This document shows positions 11,037-18,732 of a DNA stretch of 64,000 nt, in pieces. Source of the DNA: Winogradskya consettensis (GTDB lineage Bacteria > Actinomycetota > Actinomycetes > Mycobacteriales > Micromonosporaceae); NCBI RefSeq assembly GCF_018332715.1, contig NZ_BOQP01000021.1:62001-126000 (forward strand), given 5' to 3'. The notes under the pieces are model-generated. The model did no database searches, was not told the DNA's origin, and worked only from the letters and a program-made list of their open reading frames with translations. The first letter of the stretch is position 1. Each line of letters starts with the position of its first letter. The position numbers and the translations under genes are program-made.

Positions 11037-11811
11037 CGGCGCTGAGGTCCAGCTCGCTAGCCGCGATGTTCTCCTCGAGATGCTCCAGCGACCCGGTACC
11101 CGGGATGGCCAGGATCGACGGCGACGACGCGAGGAGCCGGGCGAGCTGGACCTGCGCGACGGTCACGCCGAGCCGGGCCGCCTCGTCGTCGAGCCCTTCG
11201 AGGGGATAGATCCCACCCCCGAGCGGGAAGTACGGCACGTACGCGATGCCCGCCCCCTCGCACACCTCCAGCAGCGTCCGGTCCGCGGTGTGCAGGTTCT
11301 GCACCGCGACGACGGGTGCGATCGCGCGGGCCTCGGCGAGCTGGACCGCGTCGACGTGGCTGACGCCCAGGTGCCGGATCAGCCCCTGCGCACGCAGCTC
11401 GGCCAGCACCGCGAACCGGTCGCTGATCGATTCGCTGCCCGGCGCCCCGTTCGCCCGCAGATACACCAGGTCGAGCCGGTCCACGCCGAGCGTACGCAGA
11501 TCCGCCTCGACCAGCCCGCGCAGCTGATCGGCAGCCGCGCGCCCGGTCGGCAGCCCGTCCGGACCCGGCAGCGGCCCGACCTTCGTGGCGATCACCAGGT
11601 CGTCCCGGTACGGCGTCAGCGCCGTCCGGATCAGGTCGTTCGCCCACACCGTCCCCCGCCCGTAGAAGGCGGCCGTGTCGATGTGGTTGACGCCCAGTTC
11701 CACGGCGCGCCGGAGCACCGCGATGCCGCTCGCGGCGCCGGCCAGCCGCATCGCGCCGAAGCCGAGCCGGTTGACGGTCAGGTCCCCGCCGAGGGGGAAG
11801 GTGTTGGTCAT
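11011..11811 (-). CDS. Aldo/keto reductase with altered C-terminus
   Basis: NADPH-dependent (beta/alpha)8 reductase, 266 aa. The catalytic Tyr and Asp lie in the segment NHIDTAAFYGRG, the Lys in VIATKVGP, and the active-site His in RHLGVSHVDA. Phosphate-binding residues lie in LAIPGTGSLEHLEENI. The family normally continues with a Leu/Asp-rich last helix, but after ASELDLSA this protein reads only AIIPILWS and stops inside AT-rich DNA, so the island has replaced the natural end. The start is ATG 11811. It is divergent from the regulator at 11879. It may still be functional because only the last few residues differ. Confidence 0.88.
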   Translation of the reverse strand: MTNTFPLGGDLTVNRLGFGAMRLAGAASGIAVLRRAVELGVNHIDTAAFYGRGTVWANDLIRTALTPYRDDLVIATKVGPLPGPDGLPTGRAAADQLRGLVEADLRTLGVDRLDLVYLRANGAPGSESISDRFAVLAELRAQGLIRHLGVSHVDAVQLAEARAIAPVVAVQNLHTADRTLLEVCEGAGIAYVPYFPLGGGIYPLEGLDDEAARLGVTVAQVQLARLLASSPSILAIPGTGSLEHLEENIAASELDLSAAIIPILWS

Positions 11812-11878
11812 GGCTCCCATCGTGGCCGCCACCCGGCGGCCGGGCGAGCGCGTGACAGCTTGCTGCCACACTGGGGAC

Positions 11879-12535
11879 ATGCAGGACCCCCAGGTCTTCT
11901 CGGTACGTGGTGACGCGGAGCTGATCGCGCGCGCCGGTCACCTGTTCCGATCGGCGCGGACGGAGTTCCTGTGCGCCACCCGGGACCTGAGGACGTGGCT
12001 GCGCCCGGAGGCCAGGGACGCCGTGCCGGAACGCATGCGCGCCACGGGCCTCGTCGTCGACAAGCTGCTCAGCCCGCTCGCCCTCATCGACGAGAAGACC
12101 CGGGACCACCTGCGACTGGTACGCGGTGCAGGTGCCCGCGTCCGGATCAGCGGCGCCCAGCTCCCCCAGGAAACGATCATCATCGACCGCCGCGTGATGA
12201 TCCTCGCCGGCGCGGACGACCCCGCGGGCCGCGAGTACACCGTGACGACCTCACCCAACCTGGTCGACGGTGTCCGCTCGCTGTTCCGCACGATCTGGGA
12301 CACCGCCGCCGACATGGACACGTACCTGCGCGGTGAGGTGCCCTACCCCGACTCCGACGCCCGGCTGGTCCTCGAGGCCCTCGGCGCGGGGCTCACCGAC
12401 GAGTCGGCGTCCCGGCGGCTCGGGATCTCCCTGCGCACCTACCGGCGCCGCGTGGCCGACCTCATGACCGTCCTCGACGCCGGCTCCCGCTTCCAGGCCG
12501 GCCTGCGCGCCGGTGAACTGGGCCTCACCCGCTGA
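11879..12535 (+). CDS. Transcriptional regulator with PLD-like domain and C-terminal LuxR-type HTH
   Basis: 218-aa protein. The first ~150 residues resemble the TrmB-like/phospholipase D-like sensor region common in actinobacterial regulators (FSVRGDAELIARAGHLFRSA, then PQETIIIDRRVMILAG, VTTSPNLVDGVRSLF). The C-terminal ~55 residues form a LuxR-type helix-turn-helix (LGAGLTDESASRRLGIS, then RTYRRRVADLMTVLDAGSRFQ). The ATG at 11879 is 67 bases from the divergent aldo/keto reductase start, so it probably controls that gene. The ligand is unknown. Confidence 0.85.
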   Translation: MQDPQVFSVRGDAELIARAGHLFRSARTEFLCATRDLRTWLRPEARDAVPERMRATGLVVDKLLSPLALIDEKTRDHLRLVRGAGARVRISGAQLPQETIIIDRRVMILAGADDPAGREYTVTTSPNLVDGVRSLFRTIWDTAADMDTYLRGEVPYPDSDARLVLEALGAGLTDESASRRLGISLRTYRRRVADLMTVLDAGSRFQAGLRAGELGLTR

Positions 12536-12560
12536 CGGGACGCCACCACGCGCCGCGATG

Positions 12561-12911
12561 TCACCGTGCGGCGATCCCGAGGACCAGGGCCAGGACCGAG
12601 AGGACGAAGAACGCTCCCGGCATCGGCATGCCCTTGAAGTCCTTGGCGCGCACGTGGAAGCCCAGCGCGCCGCCGAAGTAGAGGACGAGCCCGGCCGCCG
12701 CGGCGATGCCCAGCGGGCGCCAGCCGATGCCGATCAGCAGCCCGGCCGCGCCGGCGAGGTTCAGCAACGCCAGCGGCACGAACCACGACTCCGGCACCTC
12801 GGTGGCCAGCAACCCGGAGGTGGCGGGCTCGGCGCGGCGGAGCTTGGCGACGGCAGTGCCGACGTTCGCCAGGGCGAGCACGACGGCGACGACGGTATAG
12901 GCGATGAACAT
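12561..12911 (-). CDS. DoxX-family membrane protein
   Basis: 116-aa protein with four predicted membrane helices (residues ~3-22, 45-63, 70-88 and 97-114). It matches the small actinobacterial DoxX-like group (FGGALGFHVRAKDFKG before the last helix). Members are linked to redox or quinone stress, but the molecular role is unsettled. The ATG at 12911 faces the MarR regulator at 13002, with an inverted repeat between them. A decayed second copy of this gene pair is present at 24671-24997. Confidence 0.88.
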   Translation of the reverse strand: MFIAYTVVAVVLALANVGTAVAKLRRAEPATSGLLATEVPESWFVPLALLNLAGAAGLLIGIGWRPLGIAAAAGLVLYFGGALGFHVRAKDFKGMPMPGAFFVLSVLALVLGIAAR

Positions 12912-12938
12912 GGAAGACCCCAAATAGTTGCTCTGAAC

Positions 12939-12964
12939 AGATCGTTGGAAGCGTACAACGATCT
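12939..12964. promoter_or_regulatory. Inverted-repeat operator between DoxX and MarR genes
   Basis: A perfect 9-base inverted repeat, AGATCGTTG (12939-12947) and CAACGATCT (12956-12964), with an 8-base spacer. It sits 28 bases upstream of doxX and 38 bases upstream of the MarR start, the place expected for a MarR-family operator repressing both divergent genes. Binding is inferred. Confidence 0.75.
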
Positions 12965-13001
12965 TTACGCCACTACCATCCGGGTGGGGTAAAGTAATTT
13001 C

Positions 13002-13430
13002 GTGCTGACGACGAAGCTCGGTGTGCTGCTCTCCGGCCGGGGCGTGGTGGCCGGCGACCGGGTGCGGGACGCCCTGGCCGATGCCGGGCTGACCATGCGG
13101 TCCGCGTTCACGCTGACGCAGCTGGCCGCGGGCCCGGTCAACCAGCAGACGCTGATCGACCTGCTCGGCGTCGACCCGAGCGCCGTGGTCACCGTGCTCA
13201 ACGAGCTGGAGGGCCGCGGCCTGGTCTCCCGGCAGCGCGACCCCGCCGACCGCCGGCGGCACATCGTGGTGATGACCGCCGACGGCACGAGGACCCTGCA
13301 CACGGTCGAGGAGGTCCTCGACAAGACCGACGACGACCTCTTCGCCGCCCTGACCCCCCGCGAGCGCGACCAGCTCGAGCGCCTGCTGACCAAGGTCGCC
13401 GACGCCGACTCCTGCGCCGAGAAATACTGA
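13002..13430 (+). CDS. MarR-family transcriptional regulator
   Basis: 142-aa winged-helix repressor. The recognition region NQQTLIDLLGVDPSAVVTVLNELEGRG spans residues ~47-73. The wing is SRQRDPADRRRHIVVMTADG. Helices at both ends form the dimer interface. The start is a GTG at 13002 just after the AT-rich TAAAGTAATTTC. It is divergent from doxX and probably autoregulated through the palindrome at 12939-12964. The stop lies 4 bases before the convergent hydrolase gene. Confidence 0.93.
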   Translation: MLTTKLGVLLSGRGVVAGDRVRDALADAGLTMRSAFTLTQLAAGPVNQQTLIDLLGVDPSAVVTVLNELEGRGLVSRQRDPADRRRHIVVMTADGTRTLHTVEEVLDKTDDDLFAALTPRERDQLERLLTKVADADSCAEKY

Positions 13431-13434
13431 GCCG

Positions 13435-15006
13435 CTACCGGAGCGGGACGTCCAGGTAGGAGCCGCCGGTGACGGTGATCGAGCGGTTCGGGGCGTTGTC
13501 GTCGTAGTAGAGCGGGTCGGTCGTGTCCAGGACCAGGGTGAGGGAATGGCCGGCCGGGAGGTCGTAGGCCGTCGCTCCCAGGCCGAGGTCGAGCGTGCGG
13601 GCCCCGCCAGAGGTAGTGTGCCAGCCTGCCGGGGCGTGGGTGATCAGCGAGGCCTTGCCGGCCAGATCAAGGTCGTACAGGTACGCCACCACGGTCCCGG
13701 TCGCGTCGGTGCCACTGAGGTTCACGTGCAGGCGCGGGATGCCCCGCAGCCGTGTGACCGACGTGGGGCGTTCGGCGGCCCAGACGCCGGCCCGGGTGCG
13801 GTCCACGGCGGGCAGCCAGATCCAGGGGCGCCGGCCGGTGAACGCCGCGGCGCCGTTGGTGAGCAGGACCAGTCCCCCGTTGGCGACGGTGTCCCGGTCG
13901 GTGGGCAGCGCCTTGCTCCAGCCCGTGGTGGCCGCGCCGCCGAGCAGGCCGGTGCCGTCGAGCGTACGGATCCCGCCGAGGCCGTAGCGGGTTGTCGCCG
14001 TGCTGAGCGCGGCCCACGTCGGGTACTGCTCGGCGGGGGCGTTCCACGGGGTGATCCGGACGGCGGGTTCGGCCCCGATGCCGGTGTCGCGGCCCGCGAG
14101 GTACTGGTCGAACCACCGGGCGAGGCTGGTCCACACGTCGTTGGGCAGGCCCGCCAGACCGGTCAGCTCGGCGATCGCGTGGTCGCCGGGGCGCAGTTCG
14201 AGGCGCTTCGGGCCGGTCAGGCGGTCGAAGAAGCCGGTGAGCTGGTTCGGTGGGAAGAACGAGTCGCCCCACGCGTTGGCGATCAGGACGGCGGGCGCGT
14301 TGGCGTTGATCTGGTCGAGATGCGTGGCCGCGGAGCGCGTGGACGCCCAGGTGACGACCTGGTCGACGTCGCGGTTCGCGGCGAAATCGGCCAGCTTGTC
14401 CGTGAGTTCCGCGCCGGGGTGCCCGAGCAGGGTCGCGGCGATGCCGAGCAGGTCGGCGGCCTGGCGGTGCCGCGTCTCGTCGCCGTAGAGCGAATACGCC
14501 AGGTCGGTCCAGCCGCTGAGCACGCCGACGGCGCGGATGCGGGGGTCGGTTCCGGCGCCGAGCAGGCTGATCCCGGCACCGTACGAGACCCCGGCCGCCC
14601 CGATCCGCGCGGGGTCGGCGTCCGTGTTCGCGAGCGCCCAGTCGATCACCGTGGACAGGTCGGCGAGGTCCTGCGGCCCGGCGGTGTCGATCTCGCCGCC
14701 GGACAGCCACCACCCGCGCGGCGTGTACGACACGACGACGTACCCGCGCGCGGCGAACGCCTGCGCCTGAGCCACGTACTCGAGGTCGTTGAGGCCCCAG
14801 CTCGACGGCATGATCGCGGCCGGATAGCTGCCCCGCGCGGCGGGCATGACGACGGTGGCCTTGAGCGTCACCCCGCCGCTCGGGATGTCGGCGAAGCGCA
14901 GCGCAGTGATCGCGGGGGCGGCGGTGGCCGGCGTACCCGGTGCCAGGGCCAGCGGGAAGAGCAGCAACAGCAGGGCGAGCAGGACGGTCTTGCGGCGTGG
15001 CGCCAT
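13435..15006 (-). CDS. Secreted CocE/NonD (X-Pro dipeptidyl-peptidase S15-like) hydrolase
   Basis: 523-aa exported serine hydrolase. The signal peptide (residues 1-~30, RRK then a Leu-rich core, ending TPATAA) is clear. The alpha/beta-hydrolase core has the nucleophile Ser in GVSYGAG (about residue 157), a later Asp around IANAWGDSFFP, and a candidate His in LRPGDHAIAE. The C-terminal ~170 residues match the jelly-roll domain of CocE/PepX enzymes (LHVNLSGTDATGTVVAYLYD; the end is SYLDVPLR). The ATG at 15006 has a GGGGAG ribosome site. It is divergent from a TetR regulator with a strong operator between. The natural substrate (acyl ester or peptide) is unknown. Confidence 0.9.
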   Translation of the reverse strand: MAPRRKTVLLALLLLLFPLALAPGTPATAAPAITALRFADIPSGGVTLKATVVMPAARGSYPAAIMPSSWGLNDLEYVAQAQAFAARGYVVVSYTPRGWWLSGGEIDTAGPQDLADLSTVIDWALANTDADPARIGAAGVSYGAGISLLGAGTDPRIRAVGVLSGWTDLAYSLYGDETRHRQAADLLGIAATLLGHPGAELTDKLADFAANRDVDQVVTWASTRSAATHLDQINANAPAVLIANAWGDSFFPPNQLTGFFDRLTGPKRLELRPGDHAIAELTGLAGLPNDVWTSLARWFDQYLAGRDTGIGAEPAVRITPWNAPAEQYPTWAALSTATTRYGLGGIRTLDGTGLLGGAATTGWSKALPTDRDTVANGGLVLLTNGAAAFTGRRPWIWLPAVDRTRAGVWAAERPTSVTRLRGIPRLHVNLSGTDATGTVVAYLYDLDLAGKASLITHAPAGWHTTSGGARTLDLGLGATAYDLPAGHSLTLVLDTTDPLYYDDNAPNRSITVTGGSYLDVPLR

Positions 15007-15044
15007 GGGAACTCCCCGGAGCGAAGGTGGCGGCAGCGTAGGAG

Positions 15045-15094
15045 CCGGTAACGAGAAATTGAAGATGATGACATTCTCGTTACCGGCCGGTAAC
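15045..15094. promoter_or_regulatory. Compound TetR operator between hydrolase and regulator
   Basis: A perfect 13-base inverted repeat, CCGGTAACGAGAA (15045-15057) and TTCTCGTTACCGG (15074-15086), flanks a 16-base spacer. Its right arm overlaps a second perfect 16-base palindrome, GTTACCGGCCGGTAAC (15079-15094). Together three copies of the half-site CGGTAAC face each other between the divergent genes. This placement fits autoregulation by the TetR protein and control of the hydrolase. Confidence 0.82.
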
Positions 15095-15103
15095 GTCCAG
15101 GCT

Positions 15104-15673
15104 GTGCTCTACGGTGCGCGCCTCTCCCGTCGCAGCGACGCCCTGCGCAACCGGACCGCGATCATCGAGGCCGCGAGTGCCGTCCTCGGTGGACCGGGGT
15201 CGTCGCGGCCGATCCCCGAGATCGCGCGCCGCGCGGGGATCGGGCAGGCGACGCTCTACCGGCACTTCCCGGATCGCAACACGCTGATCGTCGCCGTGAT
15301 CGAGCACCACCTGGCGCAGGTGCGGGACGCAGCGGCCGCGTGCACCGACCTTCGGCCACTGCTGCGCGAGGTGCTGCACGCCCAGATCGCGATGCGCCCG
15401 CTCGTGCTGCTCGCCGAGCGGCTGGCCGCACCCGAGCGCCGCCGCATCGAGCAGCACCTGGTCACGGCGTTCGCCGAACCGCTGCGCCACGCCCAGCAGC
15501 AGGGGCTCATCCGCGCGGACCTCACCCCCGCCGACCTGCTGCTGCTCTTCACGATGGTGCGCAGCGCCGCCGAGTCCGCCGGCGACGCGGTCGCCGCCGC
15601 CGACCGCTCCATCGACCTGCTTCTCCACGGGATCGCACCGGCCGGAAGTTTCGGGCTTCAAGACCGACATTGA
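15104..15673 (+). CDS. TetR-family transcriptional regulator
   Basis: 189-aa repressor. The N-terminal helix-turn-helix covers residues ~13-60 (NRTAIIEAASAVLGG, then IPEIARRAGIGQATLYRHFPDR). The helical C-terminal ligand domain includes LRPLLREVLHAQIAMRP and ends near residue 185. I chose the GTG at 15104 because upstream ATGs near 15064 would place the operator palindromes inside the coding sequence. It is divergent from the hydrolase. The last codons contain one copy of the motif paired with the site before the GH115 gene. Confidence 0.9.
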   Translation: MLYGARLSRRSDALRNRTAIIEAASAVLGGPGSSRPIPEIARRAGIGQATLYRHFPDRNTLIVAVIEHHLAQVRDAAAACTDLRPLLREVLHAQIAMRPLVLLAERLAAPERRRIEQHLVTAFAEPLRHAQQQGLIRADLTPADLLLLFTMVRSAAESAGDAVAAADRSIDLLLHGIAPAGSFGLQDRH

Positions 15674-15734
15674 CGTGGCTGAATATGGCCCTCTAGGTTG
15701 GGAAGTCCACCGAGGCCAGCTCCGAAACTTCCGG
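15642..15734. promoter_or_regulatory. Paired inverted motif upstream of the xylan operon
   Basis: CCGGAAGTTTCGG (15642-15654) and its exact reverse complement CCGAAACTTCCGG (15722-15734) are separated by 67 bases. The core CGAAACTTCCG differs by one base from CGAAACTTTCG, the palindromic element I recall upstream of Streptomyces xylanase genes (LacI-type xylan regulators). The right copy ends against the ribosome site of the GH115 gene (GGAGG, 15733-15737), so a bound repressor would block expression. The left copy lies in the end of the TetR gene. Confidence 0.65.
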
Positions 15735-15741
15735 AGGCGCC

Positions 15742-18732
15742 ATGTTCCGCTCCCTCACCCGCGCCCTGCTCGCCGCGCCCCTGATCCTCGCCATCACCAT
15801 CGCCGCCCCCGGCGCGAACGCTGCCGTGAACCGGTCCGCTCAAGGCGAGGTGAGAGAGGACGTGAAAGGCGTACTGAAAGAGGAACCTGGCAGCTACGTC
15901 TCCGACCAGCCAGGGCCCGGCCGCTTCCCGCTCGTGGCAGGCGGCAGGGCAGCGCCGCTGGTGGTCAGCGCCGCCGACCACGCCGGGGTGATCCGGGTGG
16001 TGGACGACCTGCGGACCGACATCGCCGCCGTCACCGGCGTGACCCCCGCGGTGGGACACGACCGGATGCCGGGCGCCTCAGCGGGCAGCCCGGTCCTGGT
16101 CGGCACGATCGGCAAGAGCCCGCTGATCGACCGGCTCGTCGCCGCCGGCAGGCTCGACGTGCGCGGCATCGCCGGGAAGTGGGAAACATCCGTCGAGCAG
16201 GTCGTCGACAACCCGCTGCCCGGGGTCCGGCGGGCGTTCGTCATCGCCGGCAGCGACCAGCGCGGCACCATCTACGGCGTCTACGATCTGTCGAAACGCC
16301 TCGGGGTCTCGCCGTGGCACTTCTGGGACGACGTGCCCGCCCGCCACCGCGACGCCGCCTACGTCCTGCCCGGCCGGCACACCCAGGGCACACCCGCCGT
16401 GAAGTACCGGGGTTTCTTCATCAACGACGAGAACCCGGCCACCGGCACGTGGGCGCCCGGCTACTTCGGCCCCGGCAAGGCACCCGGCTATCCCGGCGGG
16501 CTCAACGCCGACTACTACGCCAAGGTGTTCGAGACGATGCTGCGGCTGCGGGCCAACTACCTGTGGCCGGCCGTGTGGGGGCGCGCGTTCGCCGAGGACG
16601 ATCCGCTCAACCACGCCACCGCCTCGTTCTACGGCGTCGTGATGGGCACCTCGCACGAGGCGCCGATGATGCGGGGCATCGAGGAGTGGAACCGGCACCC
16701 GGCCGGCACCGGGGAGTGGAGCTTCCGGCGCAACGCCGACGCGATCAAGGCGTACTGGCGTGACGGCGCCCAGAGAATGGCTGACCAGAAGATCGAGGGC
16801 GTGATCACGCTCGGGATGCGGGGCAACGGTGACGTCAGCCTGCCCGACGGCGACGGCATCGACCTGATGAGCTCGATCATCGACACCCAGCGGCAGATCC
16901 TGCGCGAGACCGGGCTGATCGACGCGCCCCAGGTGCAGACCCTCTACAAGGAGGTGCAGCGCTACTGGGACAAGGGATACCGGCCACCGGACGACGTCAC
17001 GGTCGTGTTCTGCGACGACAACTGGGGCAACCTGCGCGAGCTTCCCGACGCGTCGCTCCCGGCCCGGTCCGGCGGGTACGGCATGTATTACCACTTCGAC
17101 TACGTGGGCGGCGGGCGCAACTACAAATGGGCTGACACGGTCAATCTGACGAATACGTGGGAACAGCTCGATCTCGCGTACCGGTCGGGGGTGGACCGGT
17201 TGTGGATGGTCAATGTGGGTGACCTGAAGAACGAGGAGCTCCCCACGCAGTTCTTCCTCGACTATGCCTGGGACCCGAAGGCGTGGCCGGTGACCCTGCT
17301 CGGCGAATGGGAACGGCAGTACGCCGCGCAGAACTTCGGCACCCGGCTCGCCGGTCCGATCGCGGAAGTGCTCGGCGAATACGGCCGGCTCCAGTCACGG
17401 CGTAAGCCCGAACTGCTCAACCGCCGCATCACCATCGATCCCGCCACGAAGGTCATCACCTACGACGACCAGGCGAGCCCGTTCAGCCTCACCGACTACG
17501 GCGAAATGGACCGGGTCACCGCGGAATGGCAGGCCCTGGCGGCCCGCGCGAACAGAATCAAGGTGCCTCAGGCCTGGGAGACAGCCTTCTTCCATCTGGT
17601 CGGCTATCAGGTCAATGCGACCGCCAATCTGTACGCCCTGCGGCGCGCCGAATTCACCAACATCCGCTACGCCGGGCAGGGCCGCGCCGCCACGAACGAC
17701 CTCGCCGACGCCGCCGAGTCCTACTTCGCCGTCGACCAGGGGCTCAACGCGCGCTACAACACCGGAAAATGGCGCAACTGGCAGCTGCAGCCCAAAATCG
17801 GTTACGGCAATGTCGCCCGGTACGGCCCGAACGCGCCCTGGCAGCAACCGGAGCTGAACAACGTGGCACTGCCCGACGAGATCTACCCCTACCTGCAACG
17901 GATCGACGTGCCCGCCGCGGCGTCGATGGGGGTCGCGCTCGACGGCGGTGATCCGGTGACGCTGCCCGCTTTCAGCCCGTTCCAGGCCCAGCCCACGCAA
18001 TTCATCGAGGTCTACAACAAAGGCACGACACCATTTGCGTACGCGATCAGCGCGGCAGCGCCGTGGATCAGCATCACACCGCGCAAGGGCACGGTGGACA
18101 AGCAGATCCGGGCCTCCGTACGCGTCGACTGGTCCCGGGCACCGCGCGGCGTGACGACCATACCGATCACCATCACCGGCCCCGGCGGCGCGCAGGTCGT
18201 GGTCCAGGCCCCGATCGACAACCGGGTGACCCGCCCGCAGGGCTTCGTGGAGGCCAACGGTTACGTCGCGATGGACGCCACCCACTACACCCGCAAGATC
18301 GGTGACTGGCAGCTGCTGCCGGGCATCGCCAAGACCGGCGACGGCATCAAGCCGCTCGGCGGCGACGGCGCCCGGCTTGAGTACGAGATGACGCTGACCA
18401 GCAGCGGCCCGGTCGACGTGACGGCCGTGCTGTCCCCGCGCAACGACCATCCCCGCTACGCGGTGTCCATCGACGACCAGCCACCGCAGACCGTGGACAT
18501 CACCGCGGCGACCGGCGCCGACGACACCACGATGAACCGTCAGTGGGAACGCAACACGTCCGACAACGCCAACGTCACGACCACCACCCACCAGATCACC
18601 GGCGCGGGCCGCCACACGCTGAAGTTCTGGATGATCGACCCGACGGTGATCATGCAGCGTCTCGTCGTCGACACGGGCGGCGTCCACTACAGCTATCTCG
18701 GCCCGCCCGAGAGCAGGAAGGTGACCCGATGA
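15742..18732 (+). CDS. Secreted GH115 family glycoside hydrolase (xylan alpha-1,2-glucuronidase)
   Basis: 996-aa exported enzyme expected to remove (4-O-methyl)glucuronic acid from xylan, including from internal xylose units. A signal peptide of ~27 residues ends in PGANA. An N-terminal GH20-like alpha/beta domain (residues ~60-190) is followed by the GH115 barrel (~190-560) with KYRGFFINDENPA, EAPMMRGIEEWNRHP, VTLGMRGNGDV, VVFCDDNWGNLRELP and MYYHFDYVGGGRNYKW. The C-terminal GH115 domain is at ~800-990. The ATG has a good GGAGG site. It overlaps the next gene by 4 bases, giving a two-gene operon. Confidence 0.93.
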   Translation: MFRSLTRALLAAPLILAITIAAPGANAAVNRSAQGEVREDVKGVLKEEPGSYVSDQPGPGRFPLVAGGRAAPLVVSAADHAGVIRVVDDLRTDIAAVTGVTPAVGHDRMPGASAGSPVLVGTIGKSPLIDRLVAAGRLDVRGIAGKWETSVEQVVDNPLPGVRRAFVIAGSDQRGTIYGVYDLSKRLGVSPWHFWDDVPARHRDAAYVLPGRHTQGTPAVKYRGFFINDENPATGTWAPGYFGPGKAPGYPGGLNADYYAKVFETMLRLRANYLWPAVWGRAFAEDDPLNHATASFYGVVMGTSHEAPMMRGIEEWNRHPAGTGEWSFRRNADAIKAYWRDGAQRMADQKIEGVITLGMRGNGDVSLPDGDGIDLMSSIIDTQRQILRETGLIDAPQVQTLYKEVQRYWDKGYRPPDDVTVVFCDDNWGNLRELPDASLPARSGGYGMYYHFDYVGGGRNYKWADTVNLTNTWEQLDLAYRSGVDRLWMVNVGDLKNEELPTQFFLDYAWDPKAWPVTLLGEWERQYAAQNFGTRLAGPIAEVLGEYGRLQSRRKPELLNRRITIDPATKVITYDDQASPFSLTDYGEMDRVTAEWQALAARANRIKVPQAWETAFFHLVGYQVNATANLYALRRAEFTNIRYAGQGRAATNDLADAAESYFAVDQGLNARYNTGKWRNWQLQPKIGYGNVARYGPNAPWQQPELNNVALPDEIYPYLQRIDVPAAASMGVALDGGDPVTLPAFSPFQAQPTQFIEVYNKGTTPFAYAISAAAPWISITPRKGTVDKQIRASVRVDWSRAPRGVTTIPITITGPGGAQVVVQAPIDNRVTRPQGFVEANGYVAMDATHYTRKIGDWQLLPGIAKTGDGIKPLGGDGARLEYEMTLTSSGPVDVTAVLSPRNDHPRYAVSIDDQPPQTVDITAATGADDTTMNRQWERNTSDNANVTTTTHQITGAGRHTLKFWMIDPTVIMQRLVVDTGGVHYSYLGPPESRKVTR

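Noticed and set aside
15061..15103. Alternative ATG starts for the TetR gene
   Set aside because: They would place the operator palindromes inside the coding region and add residues unlike the family.
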